Source: JAXHUH01 sp034211175
GTDB taxonomy: Bacteria; Actinomycetota; Acidimicrobiia; Acidimicrobiales; CAIXPF01
Assembly (NCBI GenBank): GCA_034211175.1
Contig: JAXHUH010000138.1
Coordinates: forward strand, 1 to 38,825
Direction: 5' to 3'
DNA length: 38,825 nt
Shown in pieces: positions 22,582-30,933 of this stretch. Below the pieces are notes generated by a model that worked only from the letters and a program-made list of their open reading frames with translations, did not search any database and was not told where the DNA came from. The stretch's first letter is position 1, and each line of letters starts with the position of its first letter. Both the position numbers and the translations under genes were made by a program.

Positions 22582-23490
22582 TCAGGCCGGCGAGGCCGTC
22601 CGGACGGCGGCGCGGACGGCGTCGAGCACCGCGGACGCGCCGCGGGTCGTCATGAGGATCGTGTAGTGGTTCGTGTCCTCGACCGTGCGGAGGCGGAAGC
22701 CCGGGTGGTCGCCGACCAACGACTCGGCCGCGGCCAGCGGCACGAGCGGGGCGTCGGGGTCGTCGAACATGCCCCGCGGCGCCCGCACCAGCCACGTCGG
22801 GCAGCGGAGTCGACCCAGCGCGGTGCGCGGGCCCGGCCCGACGAGCAGGTCGCGCCCGTCGGCGCGCACCGGTTCGGACGCGACCCGGGAGCGGCCCGTG
22901 GCCGGGTCGAGGTCGTGGGCCACGTAGCGCTCGAGCAGTCGCTCGTCGTCGGCGTCGAGCCCGGAGAACGCCGGGTGCTGGCGCCAGAACGCCAGGTAGG
23001 CGTCGAGGTCGTCGTAGGTCTCCGACAGGCGGGCGATCGCCGGGCCCAGCGTCGCGTCGAGCACCGCGTCGACATCGGCGCCCTCGGGCACCGGCAGCGG
23101 GAAACCGCCGTCGACGAGCACCGCGGCGCCGACCCGCTCGGGGTGGGTCGCCGCGGCCTGGGCGACGACGTAGGCGCCCATCGAGTGGCCGACGAACGTC
23201 GCGTCGTGGAGGCCGTGGTGGTCGAGGACGGCGAACAGGTCCTGCACGTGGGCGTCGATGCCGAACGGCGCCGGCAGGCCCGCGGAGAGGCCCCGGCCCC
23301 GAAGGTCGGGCGCGAGGAGCGTGAGCTCGTCGCCGGCGAGCTCGGCGACCCGGAGCCAACCCAGCGCCGAGGCGGTGATGCCGTGGGCGGCGACGACGAC
23401 GGGCACGTCCGAGCTGCCGACCGGCGGCCCGGCCCGACCGACGGCGAGGTCACCGCCCCGCACCGGCACCGATTCGAACGTGAGCTCCAC
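22582..23490 (-). CDS. Alpha/beta-fold hydrolase
   Basis: A serine hydrolase of 302 residues from GTG 23490, with a G-rich site (AGGGGGA) just upstream; the frame is open further upstream but without family sequence. The oxyanion loop is VAAHGITASALGW. The nucleophile elbow is GHSMGA with Ser103. A lid region (about 135-205) follows. The catalytic His275 is in VEDTNHYTILM. The acid residue is not certain from reading alone. The overall pattern (APDLRGRGLSAGLPAPFGIDAHVQDLFAVLDHHGL) is that of epoxide hydrolase or haloperoxidase-like esterases. The substrate is unknown. It is divergent from the PatA-like gene with 90 bases between the starts. Confidence 0.87.
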   Translation of the reverse strand: MELTFESVPVRGGDLAVGRAGPPVGSSDVPVVVAAHGITASALGWLRVAELAGDELTLLAPDLRGRGLSAGLPAPFGIDAHVQDLFAVLDHHGLHDATFVGHSMGAYVVAQAAATHPERVGAAVLVDGGFPLPVPEGADVDAVLDATLGPAIARLSETYDDLDAYLAFWRQHPAFSGLDADDERLLERYVAHDLDPATGRSRVASEPVRADGRDLLVGPGPRTALGRLRCPTWLVRAPRGMFDDPDAPLVPLAAAESLVGDHPGFRLRTVEDTNHYTILMTTRGASAVLDAVRAAVRTASPA

Positions 23491-23580
23491 CGCTCGTCCC
23501 CCTGATCGTGGTCGACGTTCCTGGGGAGCTTGGCACATCGGTCGTCGCTCACCGAGGTGGCACATCTACCATCGCTTGCG

Positions 23581-26256
23581 ATGACCGAGGCCGTCGCATC
23601 GATCCCCCCGCAGTACCCCGCCCGGTGGGAGGCCGACGTGGCCCTCGCCGACGGCGCGACCGTCCGGGTCCGCCCGATCCGGCCCGACGACCGGGAGCGC
23701 CTGCTGCGCTTCCACAGCCGCCAGTCCGACCAGTCGATCTACTACCGGTTCTTCTCCGCCCGCCGGCACCTGCCCGACAACGAGGTCGACCGGCTCGTCA
23801 CCGTCGACTACCGGGACCGCATGGCGTTCATCGCCCTGCTCGGCGACGAGATGATCGGCGTCGCCCGCTACGACCAGTGGCGCGACCCGGGCGAGGCCGA
23901 GGTCGCCTTCTTCACCGACGACGAGCACCACGGGCGGGGCCTCGCCACCCTGCTGCTGGAGTACCTGGCCGTCGCCGGCCGCGAGAACGGGTTCCACACG
24001 TTCACCGCCGTCGTGCTGCCCGAGAACCGGCGGATGATCAACGTCTTCCGCCAGGCCGGCTTCCAGGTCACCACCGGCTTCGCCGACGGGCTCGTCGAGG
24101 TGAAGCTCGGGCTCGAGCCGACCGACGAGGGCGAGGCCCGCATCGCGGACCGCGCCCGGCGGGCCGAGGCCCGCTCCGTCGAGCGGATCCTCAACCCGTC
24201 GTCGGTCGCCATCATCGGCGCCAGCCGCAACCAGGGCTCGATCGGCCACGAGGTGTTCTGCCGCGTCCTCGACGGCGACTTCCAGGGCCCCGCCTACCCG
24301 GTCAACGTCGAGGCCGACCACGTGCGCAGCGTCCGGGCGTTCCGCACGATCCTCGACGTCCCCGGCGACGTCGACACCGCCATCATCGCCGTGCCCGCCC
24401 CCGAGGTCGTCGACGTCGTCAAGGCGTGCGCGCTCAAGCGGGTCCGCGGCCTCATCGTGCTGTCCGCCGGCTTCGCGGAGACCGGCCCCGAGGGAGCCGC
24501 GCTCGAGCGCCAGCTCGTCGAGACCGCCCGGCTCAACGGCATGCGCCTGATCGGGCCGAACTGCCTCGGCGTGGCCAACACCGACCCCGACGTGCGGATG
24601 CACGCCGTGCTGGGTCGCCTCGCCCCGCTGCCCGGCCGGGTGGCGCTGTCGACCCAGTCGGGAACGCTCGGCCTCGCCGTGCTCGACCACACGAGGGCCA
24701 TCGGCCTCGGGATGAGCGCGTTCGTCGCCATGGGCAACAAGTCCGACGTCAGCGGCAACGACCTCATCCAGTACTGGGAGGAGGACGAGGGGACCTCGGT
24801 CATCCTCCTCCACCTGGAGAGCTTCGGGAACCCGCGCAAGTTCCACCGCATCGCCCGGCGGGTGTCGCGCCGCAAGCCGATCGTCGCAGTGAAGACCGAG
24901 GCCGACGTCCGCTCGGGCGGTGTGTGGGCCGCCGGCGCCACCACCGGCGCGCTGCTGGCCCAGGCCGGGGTCATCCGGGTCGACACCGTCGAGGAGCTCT
25001 TCGACGTCGCCCAGGTCCTCGTCGACCAGCCGCCGCCGTCGGGCAACGGCGTCGCCATCGTGACCAACAGCGGTGGCGCCGCGTCACTCGCCGCCGAGGC
25101 GTGCCGGGGAGCGGGGCTGCAGCTCGTCGAGCTCGGCGACGAGGCGTCGGGCGAGCTGCTCGGCCAGCTGCCGCTCGGCGCCCGGGTCACCACCTCGGTC
25201 GACCTGACCTACGGCGCCACCCCCGACCACTACCGGGTCGCCCTCGACGCCCTCCTGGCCCATCCCGACACCAACGCGGTGATGGTGTTCCACGCACCAC
25301 CGATGCCCGACGGCCTCGAGGAGGTCGCCGGCGTGATCTCCGAGATGGCCGACAAGCACCCGGACATCCCGTTCGTCGCTACCCAGCTCGGCGTCCAGAC
25401 CCCGTCCATCGGGCGGGTGCCGGTCTTCCGCTTCCCGGAGCGGGCGGCCCGGGCGCTCGGGCGGGCCGCGGCGTACGGCGCGTGGCGCTCCGAGCCCGAG
25501 GGCACACTCCCCGATGTGGACCCCGACCGCCTCGCCGTCGCCCGGGAGCTGGTGGCGGCCCGGCTGGCCGCCTCACCGGGCGGGATGACGCTGGACGAGG
25601 AGGACGTGGTCTCGCTGCTCGAGGCGGTGGGCCTCCAGCCGATCGCCCGGGGACTCGCCCGCTCGGCCGACGAGGCGGTGGAGATCGCCGAGTCGATCGG
25701 CTGGCCGGTCGTGGTGAAGGCCAAGGGCCGGGGGCGCTTCGCGAAGTCGGAGGAGACCGGCCTGGCGCTCGACCTCCACGGCGCCGACGAGCTGCGGGCC
25801 AGCTGGGACCGGATGGTGGCGTCGCTCGGTGACCGCATGGGTGAGGCGCTCGTCCAGAAGATGGGCCGCGTCGGCTTCGACGTCCGGGTCGCCGTCCACC
25901 AGGACCCGACCTACGGGTCGGTCGTCGGGCTGGGTCGGGGTGGTTCCAGCGCCGGCGGGGGTGATGCGCTGACGGTCGGGATCGTCCCGCTGTCCGATCT
26001 CGAGGCCCGGCGCCTCGTCGAGCGCTCGCCGCTCCACGATGCGCTCACCGACGATGCCCAGGCCCTTCGCATCGACGCGGTCGAGGACCTCCTCGCCCGG
26101 GTGGCCGCGTTGGCCGACGCCATCCCCGAGCTGGCCGAGCTCGGCCTCGACCCGGTGCTCGTGTCCGAGACCGCGGTCGCCATCACCGACGTGAGTGCCC
26201 GGATCGCCCCCTGGGTCGTCGACCACGGGCCCGCCGTCCGCCGCCTCGGCGCCTGA
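23581..26256 (+). CDS. GNAT / acyl-CoA synthetase fusion, PatA-type protein lysine acetyltransferase
   Basis: An 891-residue fusion. A GNAT domain (about 20-180) has the acetyl-CoA loop HHGRGLATLLLEYL from residue 116. It is followed by the CoA-binding Rossmann domain of NDP-forming acyl-CoA synthetases (ILNPSSVAIIGASRNQGSIG, from about 200), succinyl-CoA-ligase-like domains (STQSGTLGLAVLDH and VTNSGGAASLAAEAC) and an ATP-grasp domain (about 667-885). In related actinobacterial proteins the synthetase-like part is usually regulatory, and the GNAT acetylates lysines of metabolic enzymes such as acetyl-CoA synthetase. Start ATG 23581 follows TACCAT by a few bases and has no ribosome-binding site, so a leaderless mRNA is likely. 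A TTG at 23530 would only add an unconserved stretch. Confidence 0.87.
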   Translation: MTEAVASIPPQYPARWEADVALADGATVRVRPIRPDDRERLLRFHSRQSDQSIYYRFFSARRHLPDNEVDRLVTVDYRDRMAFIALLGDEMIGVARYDQWRDPGEAEVAFFTDDEHHGRGLATLLLEYLAVAGRENGFHTFTAVVLPENRRMINVFRQAGFQVTTGFADGLVEVKLGLEPTDEGEARIADRARRAEARSVERILNPSSVAIIGASRNQGSIGHEVFCRVLDGDFQGPAYPVNVEADHVRSVRAFRTILDVPGDVDTAIIAVPAPEVVDVVKACALKRVRGLIVLSAGFAETGPEGAALERQLVETARLNGMRLIGPNCLGVANTDPDVRMHAVLGRLAPLPGRVALSTQSGTLGLAVLDHTRAIGLGMSAFVAMGNKSDVSGNDLIQYWEEDEGTSVILLHLESFGNPRKFHRIARRVSRRKPIVAVKTEADVRSGGVWAAGATTGALLAQAGVIRVDTVEELFDVAQVLVDQPPPSGNGVAIVTNSGGAASLAAEACRGAGLQLVELGDEASGELLGQLPLGARVTTSVDLTYGATPDHYRVALDALLAHPDTNAVMVFHAPPMPDGLEEVAGVISEMADKHPDIPFVATQLGVQTPSIGRVPVFRFPERAARALGRAAAYGAWRSEPEGTLPDVDPDRLAVARELVAARLAASPGGMTLDEEDVVSLLEAVGLQPIARGLARSADEAVEIAESIGWPVVVKAKGRGRFAKSEETGLALDLHGADELRASWDRMVASLGDRMGEALVQKMGRVGFDVRVAVHQDPTYGSVVGLGRGGSSAGGGDALTVGIVPLSDLEARRLVERSPLHDALTDDAQALRIDAVEDLLARVAALADAIPELAELGLDPVLVSETAVAITDVSARIAPWVVDHGPAVRRLGA

Positions 26257-26292
26257 CGCGGCGCGACACGAGCACGCACCGGTCGGAGTGGC

Positions 26293-26354
26293 GGCCGAGG
26301 TAGCGCTCGGCTGGTCAGACGCGGGGTTCGCGGGGAAGGCCGAGGTAGCGCTCG
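26293..26354. repeat. 17-base direct repeat at the 3' end of the acyl-CoA dehydrogenase gene
   Basis: GGCCGAGGTAGCGCTCG occurs exactly at 26293-26309 and again at 26338-26354, 45 bases apart. The right copy encodes part of the GERYLGL tail of the leftward dehydrogenase; the left copy lies beyond its stop. A small tandem duplication of the gene end is the simplest explanation. Confidence 0.5.
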
Positions 26355-27424
26355 CCGAGGATGTTGCGCAGGATCGAGGTCGTGCCGCCCATGATCGTGT
26401 AGGCGGGGGCGTAGCAGAGGCCGCGGGCGACCCGGTCCCACACCATGGCGTGGGGGCCGGCGACCTTCCCGGCGAGCTCGGCGACCTCGATCTCGAACTC
26501 GGTGCACAGGGTCTTGGTGAGCGCCGACCAGCCCTTCGGCGCCTGGCCGAGCACCTCGCGCAGCACGAGGTGGCGGCCGATCCGGTAGATCGTCTCGGCG
26601 CGGGCGAACGCCTGGCGCAGGTTCGGGTCGGACGTGTCTGCTGAAGCCAGTGCGTCCTCGTACAGCGCCCGGTTGGACACGAGCCGGTCGATGCCGCCGC
26701 GCTCGTGCTCCATCTGGCGCATCACCTGGCGGAAGCTGCCGTTGAGCTCGCCGACCAGGTTGGACGCCGGCACCCGCACGTCGTTGAACCACACCTGGCA
26801 GAAGTGGCGGTTGCCGGTCATGTCGACGATCGGCTCGACGACCACACCCGGGGAGTGGAGGTCGACGAGCAGGTCCGACAGGCCCTCGTGGGGCTTCGCC
26901 TCGGGGTCGGTGCGGGCGATCAGGTACATCCAGTCGGCGTCGGCGCCGCCGGAGGTCCACACCTTCTGGCCGTTGACCACGAACTCGTCGCCGTCGCGCT
27001 CGGCCCGGGTGCGGATCGAGGCGACGTCGCTGCCGGCGTCGGGCTCGCTCATCCCGATGCTCCACATCGACGTGCCGGCGATGATGTCGGGCAGGAACTG
27101 GCGGCGCTGCTCGTCGGTGCCGAACTGGAGGAGGCTCGGGCCGATCTGGCGGTCGGCGAACCAGGAGCTGGCAACGGGAGCGCCGACCGAGATGAGCGCC
27201 TCGTAGACGACGAAGCGCTCCAGCGCGCTGCGGCCGCCACCGCCGTACTCGACGGGCCAGGTCATGCCGATCCAGTTGCGGGCGGCCAGCTCGCGGGAGA
27301 ACTCGGGGTCGTTGCCGACGAGCCACGAGTCCTCGCGGATGGCCCGGCCGGCCGCGGCCTTGCGCCCGACCTCGAGGGCCTCCCGGCGCAGCTCCTCGAT
27401 CTCCGTCGGCAGGGCGAAGTCCAT
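26315..27424 (-). CDS. Acyl-CoA dehydrogenase family protein
   Basis: FAD-dependent acyl-CoA dehydrogenase, 369 residues, near the usual 380. The N-terminal helical domain begins MDFALPTEIEELRREALEVGR. The flavin-contacting middle domain has WSIGMSEPDAGSDVASIRTRAERDGDEFVVNGQKVWTSG. The C-terminal domain ends MGGTTSILRNILGERYLGLPRE. At the place where medium-chain enzymes carry the catalytic Glu (YEGT), this protein has Gly (MGGT). The base may therefore be elsewhere, or the protein may be the non-catalytic partner of a heteromeric enzyme, as known for steroid-degrading FadE pairs. The substrate is unknown. It converges with the PatA-like gene and diverges from a sigma-factor operon. Confidence 0.88.
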   Translation of the reverse strand: MDFALPTEIEELRREALEVGRKAAAGRAIREDSWLVGNDPEFSRELAARNWIGMTWPVEYGGGGRSALERFVVYEALISVGAPVASSWFADRQIGPSLLQFGTDEQRRQFLPDIIAGTSMWSIGMSEPDAGSDVASIRTRAERDGDEFVVNGQKVWTSGGADADWMYLIARTDPEAKPHEGLSDLLVDLHSPGVVVEPIVDMTGNRHFCQVWFNDVRVPASNLVGELNGSFRQVMRQMEHERGGIDRLVSNRALYEDALASADTSDPNLRQAFARAETIYRIGRHLVLREVLGQAPKGWSALTKTLCTEFEIEVAELAGKVAGPHAMVWDRVARGLCYAPAYTIMGGTTSILRNILGERYLGLPREPRV

Positions 27425-27513
27425 GCCCCGGAACCTAGGTCAGGGCCGCTCCCGGAGGCAGATCCGGAGCTCGCGCAGCCGGGCGAGCGCGTCGACCCGG
27501 CCAACTCCCTGCA

Positions 27514-27538
27514 ACGCTGGGCCCCGTTCCGGACAGGT
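27514..27538 (+). promoter_or_regulatory. Bipartite box ACGCTGG-N8-CCGGACAGGT upstream of first sigma operon
   Basis: ACGCTGG (27514-27520) and CCGGACAGGT (27529-27538), spaced by 8 bases. The identical words with identical spacing occur at 34810-34834 upstream of the paralogous sigma gene. Similarity continues for about ten bases (GGG and TGG in register). It is most likely an autoregulated ECF promoter or shared operator, 40 bases before the start codon. Confidence 0.6.
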
Positions 27539-27577
27539 GCGGGGTGTGGGGACGCGACGAACGCCGGGGAACCTGCG

Positions 27578-28186
27578 ATGACGGCACGGGGTGAGCCGAC
27601 GGGCGAGGCCCCGCTCATCGCGCGTGAGGGTCCCGAGGCGCGGGGAACCGGAGGCGACGCGTCGCGGTTCCGAGCGCTGTACGCCGACCACGGTCGCGCG
27701 GTGCTGGCCTATGCCCTGCGCAGGACCGGGCCGGAGGACGCCGCCGACATCGTCGCCGAGACGATGCTGGTGGCGTGGCGCCGCCTCGATGTCGTGCCGA
27801 CCGACGGCGGGGAGCGGCTGTGGCTGTTCGGCGTGGCCCGTCGCGTGCTCGCCAACCAACGACGCGGGGCGCGCCGCCGCAGCGACCTCGCGGCCGAGCT
27901 GCGGCAGCGGGTTCGACAGGCGACAACCCCGGGGCACGAGAACGCCGTTGCCGAATCGGCACTGGTCGAGCGGGCGCTCGCGACGCTGGACGAGGAGGAC
28001 CGCGAGCTCGTCCTGCTGACCGCCTGGGAGGGGTTGCGCCCCGGAGAGGCTGCCGTGGTGCTCGGGCTCCGACCGTCCACCGCCCGGAGCCGCCTCCATC
28101 GGGCCCGGAAGCGGCTGCAGCGCCGCCTCGACGTCGCGGCGCCGGCGGAGTCCACCGACGATCCCGCGACGGGAGGATCCCGATGA
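27578..28186 (+). CDS. ECF-type RNA polymerase sigma factor (copy 1)
   Basis: Group IV sigma factor, 202 residues. Region 2 (about 31-98) reads FRALYADHGRAVLAYALRRTG, then DAADIVAETMLVAWRRLDVVP and WLFGVARRVLANQRRGARRRSDL. Region 4 (about 130-183) reads ALATLDEEDRELVLLTAWEGL, GEAAVVLGL and TARSRLHRARKRLQRRL, a helix-turn-helix for the -35 element. ATG 27578 has GGGGA 8 bases upstream; earlier in-frame codons are a shadow of the dehydrogenase gene. The gene overlaps the next by four bases (ATGA), coupling it to a membrane-anchored partner. A close paralogue lies at 34856. Target genes are unknown; self-regulation through the box at 27514 is inferred. Confidence 0.92.
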   Translation: MTARGEPTGEAPLIAREGPEARGTGGDASRFRALYADHGRAVLAYALRRTGPEDAADIVAETMLVAWRRLDVVPTDGGERLWLFGVARRVLANQRRGARRRSDLAAELRQRVRQATTPGHENAVAESALVERALATLDEEDRELVLLTAWEGLRPGEAAVVLGLRPSTARSRLHRARKRLQRRLDVAAPAESTDDPATGGSR

Positions 28187-28992
28187 CCGACATCGACGAT
28201 CGGCTGCGGTCGGTCGACCGGTTCGACGCGTCGACGGTCGGGTCGTACGACCTCGCGGGCGCCGAGGACGAGCTGGTGGAGGCGATCATCGCCGGAGCCG
28301 CCGACGAGGAGCAGGGGTTCGCCGGCGCGGACGGCGGGCGTGTGGCCGGCAGGCCCACCGGGCGCGGGCGCGGCCGACGGACCGTGGCCGGGGGATTGCT
28401 CGCCGGTGCCGCGCTCGCCGGTGGCGTGGCGGCCGCCGCGGGCTTCGGGGTGCTCGACGGCCCCGTGCGCGACGCGCTCGACGAATGCGTGGTCGCGGAC
28501 GACGCCGTTCTGGTGGCCAGCGACACCGATGCCGACGGCTCGAGCGTGGAGCTGTGGATCGTCGACTCGGAGGACGAGTATGCCGAGGCGGTGCTCGAGC
28601 GCGGGCCGGATGGCGAGCTCGGCGGTGGCTCGATCGGCTGCAGCGGGCCGAAGGTCGGAGCGCCGGGATCGGTCGACGAGTCGCACCCCCACGGGCCACC
28701 GTGGGGCAGCGTCGGGTACACCTCGTCCGAAGACGTGTTCGTCGCCCGCTTCGTCGGTCGTCTACCGGCGGGCGCGACCCGGGGACGGCTCGAGTTCACG
28801 CTGGCGACGCGAGACGACATCGAGATCGACGAGGAGCGGATCACCCTCGTCGACCCGACCGTCGGTGGGCCACGGCTGGCGATGACGGTCGAGGCGGAGC
28901 GTGACGGCTACTTCGTCGAGATCGTGCACCTGCCGCCGGCCAGCGGGGTCTCGGTGAACGAGGTCGTCGTGCTCGACGGGCCGACAGGGTGA
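28183..28992 (+). CDS. Membrane-anchored partner of sigma copy 1 (putative anti-sigma factor)
   Basis: A 269-residue protein with a cytosolic N-terminal part (about 1-62; acidic, then an Arg/Gly-rich stretch) and one membrane helix (TVAGGLLAGAALAGGVAAAAGFGVL, about 66-88). An extracytoplasmic domain of about 180 residues follows. It holds VLVASDTDADGSSVELWIVDSEDEY and ends DGYFVEIVHLPP...VNEVVVLDGPTG. Two Cys residues (in DECVVADD and SIGCSG) are also present in the paralogue at 35449 and could form a disulfide. It is translationally coupled to the sigma factor and has the topology of an anti-sigma sensor, but no zinc-binding anti-sigma HxxxCxxC motif is seen. The role is inferred from position and shape. 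Confidence 0.75.
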   Translation: MTDIDDRLRSVDRFDASTVGSYDLAGAEDELVEAIIAGAADEEQGFAGADGGRVAGRPTGRGRGRRTVAGGLLAGAALAGGVAAAAGFGVLDGPVRDALDECVVADDAVLVASDTDADGSSVELWIVDSEDEYAEAVLERGPDGELGGGSIGCSGPKVGAPGSVDESHPHGPPWGSVGYTSSEDVFVARFVGRLPAGATRGRLEFTLATRDDIEIDEERITLVDPTVGGPRLAMTVEAERDGYFVEIVHLPPASGVSVNEVVVLDGPTG

Positions 28993-29008
28993 TCCGCCTC
29001 GTCCCCCG

Positions 29009-29290
29009 TCAGGTCGGCTGAGCCGACCGTCCGTGGCCGGGTCGATCGGCGACGGGCCCGGCCATCGCCGCGACGAGGGCTTCGGCCATGGCGGCCGGGG
29101 CGTCGCAAGCGATCAGGTGCCCGGCGCCGGGGATCGTGCGCACCGCTACGTGGGGTACGAGCTCGGCGAGGCGGCCTGCGTCGTCGTCGGAGATCACCGG
29201 GCTCGTGCCGCCCCGCAGGAGCGGACGACCGGTGGCCCCGCACCCACGTCGACACCCGTGGGCGGCAACGCTCTCCCAGGTCCTCGACCT
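29009..29290 (-). pseudogene. Decayed alpha/beta hydrolase, C-terminal fragment
   Basis: Read leftward, this encodes PLLRGGTSPVISDDDAGRLAELVPHVAVRTIPGAGHLIACDAP, then AMAEALVAAMAG. This is the end of a typical alpha/beta hydrolase: the strand with the acid residue, then the GAGH catalytic-His motif. Upstream residues (TWESVAAHGCRRGCG) fit the family less well, and no nucleophile elbow or start region can be found before 29290. It looks like the remnant of a truncated gene. The rest of the stretch 28993-29473 shows one hairpin and no other gene on either strand. Confidence 0.5.
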
Positions 29291-29312
29291 GCCCGCCTGA
29301 AAGGAAGCGGGC
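29291..29312. other. Hairpin at the broken end of the hydrolase fragment
   Basis: GCCCGC-N10-GCGGGC forms a 6-bp stem exactly where hydrolase similarity ends. It may be a terminator or mark a rearrangement joint. Confidence 0.3.
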
Positions 29313-29473
29313 GGTCGGGCCGTGCGAACGGAAACGGGCACTTCCTGGTTCCCGGCGTCTGCGCCGTCAACCCGCCCGCCTCCGGTGGTCGGTGAACGCG
29401 TCCCGTGCTGGCTGGGTGCCGCGTGTGGTTGCGGCTAGATGGCGCGTGGAATGTGGGTTAGTGGTCGCGTACG

Positions 29474-30742
29474 GTGAGGGCTGTGGCTCACCGCGAGTAC
29501 ATCGAGCGACTCGTCGACCCGTGGCTCAGCGAGCTCGTGGGCGACGTTCCAGCGGTGATGCTCGTCGGGCCACGGGCTGCTGGAAAGACGACGACGGCCG
29601 CGAGGCTTGCCCGGACGGTCCTCCGCCTCGACGACCGGAACGTCCGTGGTGCCGTCGCGGCCGATCCCGACAGCGTCCTGCGCGATGCCGATCCGCCCGT
29701 CCTCGTGGACGAGTGGCAACTCGCACCGGACGTTCTCGCGGCGACGAAGCGGCTCGTCGACGCCGATCCCTCCCCGGGTCGATTCCTCCTCGCCGGATCA
29801 GCCGCCGACGACATGGACCGCCAGCAGTGGCCGGGAACCGGCAGGGTGATCCGGGTCCCGCTCTGGAGCCTGACCCAGCGCGAGCTCAACGCGAAGGTCG
29901 CAGGGCCCACGTTCCTCGACCGGATCGTCGAGGAGATCGACGCCACCGGTGACGTGACGTTCCCCTTGCCCGCCCACCGCCCGAACACCGCCGAGTACGT
30001 CGACCTGGCGTTGGCGTCAGGCTTTCCCGAGGCGCTGGCGCGGGGCTCGTCCCGGACCCGATCGGCGTGGCTCGATTCCTACCTCGACCACCTGATCGGC
30101 CGGGATGTCGCCCTGGTCGCCGACGTGCGCGATCCCGGCAAGCTGCGGCGTCATCTTCGAGCGGTCGCGGCCTCGACGGCGTCGTCACCCACGCTCGTGA
30201 CGCTGGCCGAGGCCTCCGGCGTCGACCGGTCGACCATCGAGCGGTACGACCTCGTGCTCGAACGGCTCTTCGTGGCGGAGCAGGTGCCGGGGTGGTCCTC
30301 GAACCGGCTCACTCGGGTCACTCGGCGTGCCAAGCGCTACATCTGCGACCCGGCGCTCGCCGCGTCGGCTCTCGGGGCCGACCGCCGCTCCGTGCTTCGA
30401 AACGCCGATCTTCTGGGTCGGCTGATCGACACGTTCGTCGCCGGCCAGCTCCGGCCCGAGTTGACGCTCGGCACGAGGCCGGCGGCCATGTTCCACCTTC
30501 GGGAGCAGTCCGGCCGACGCGAGATCGATCTCGTACTCGAACGTCGCGACGGAGCGATCGTGGCCATCGAGGTGAAGGCCGCCTCCGCCGTGGACGAACG
30601 CGACGCCCGTCACCTTGCGTGGCTTCGTGATCAGCTTCCCGCCGGGGAACTGAAGGCCGGGCTCGTCCTGTACACCGGAACCCTGGCCCGCCCGCTCGGC
30701 CGGCGCCTGTGGGCCGTTCCCATCTGTGCGCTCTGGGCGTGA
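29474..30742 (+). CDS. AAA ATPase with DUF4143-type C-terminal domain
   Basis: A 422-residue protein of the AAA_14/DUF4143 group. An N-terminal P-loop ATPase has Walker A GPRAAGKT (32-39), Walker B PPVLVDEWQLAP (about 74-85) and a sensor-like RFLLAGSAAD. A winged-helix-like middle follows (TLAEASGVDRSTIERYDLVLERLFV). The C-terminal DUF4143 part contains REIDLVLERRDGAIVAIEVKAA, a pattern like PD-(D/E)xK nuclease folds. The family is widespread in accessory regions and its role is not established. Start GTG 29474 has little upstream signal; GTG 29483 is an alternative. It stands alone, flanked by a hydrolase remnant and a terminator, which fits recent acquisition. Confidence 0.85.
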   Translation: MRAVAHREYIERLVDPWLSELVGDVPAVMLVGPRAAGKTTTAARLARTVLRLDDRNVRGAVAADPDSVLRDADPPVLVDEWQLAPDVLAATKRLVDADPSPGRFLLAGSAADDMDRQQWPGTGRVIRVPLWSLTQRELNAKVAGPTFLDRIVEEIDATGDVTFPLPAHRPNTAEYVDLALASGFPEALARGSSRTRSAWLDSYLDHLIGRDVALVADVRDPGKLRRHLRAVAASTASSPTLVTLAEASGVDRSTIERYDLVLERLFVAEQVPGWSSNRLTRVTRRAKRYICDPALAASALGADRRSVLRNADLLGRLIDTFVAGQLRPELTLGTRPAAMFHLREQSGRREIDLVLERRDGAIVAIEVKAASAVDERDARHLAWLRDQLPAGELKAGLVLYTGTLARPLGRRLWAVPICALWA

Positions 30743-30764
30743 CGCCGCGCCATGCCACGGCGTC
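30741..30764 (+). terminator. Hairpin at the AAA gene stop
   Basis: GACGCCG (30741-30747) pairs with CGGCGTC (30758-30764) around a 10-base loop. It starts within the stop codon of the AAA ATPase gene. Confidence 0.45.
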
Positions 30765-30866
30765 GGCGGCGCTCGCCTCCGGGTCCGGTGCACGCCGCAC
30801 CGTCGTGCCACTGGCGGGGAGCTGACGCTCCACGACGACCTGGTCGTGCGTTCTGGCGCGAACCAG

Positions 30867-30886
30867 CGAAGAATTCTTATTCTTCG
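30867..30886. promoter_or_regulatory. AT-rich palindrome CGAAGAAT-TCTT-ATTCTTCG, candidate operator
   Basis: A perfect 8-4-8 inverted repeat; it also contains the nested 10-base palindrome AAGAATTCTT. It stands out as AT-rich in a GC-rich region, 47 bases before the thiolase-like gene start. TATTCT (30878-30883) could be the -10 of that operon. CTGG-N6-CCAG lies just upstream. It probably binds a TetR- or MarR-type repressor encoded elsewhere. Confidence 0.55.
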
Positions 30887-30933
30887 TCGATGGCCATCGC
30901 AGACGCCCGAAGCGTCGACCCGGGACCGACATC

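Noticed and set aside
26705..27577. Upstream extension of the first sigma-factor frame
   Set aside because: It lies antisense to the acyl-CoA dehydrogenase gene. Sigma homology begins after ATG 27578, which has its own ribosome-binding site.
28993..29473. A small RNA or complete gene in the gap after the first putative anti-sigma gene
   Set aside because: Only the hydrolase fragment and one short hairpin are visible. No promoter or structured RNA could be supported.
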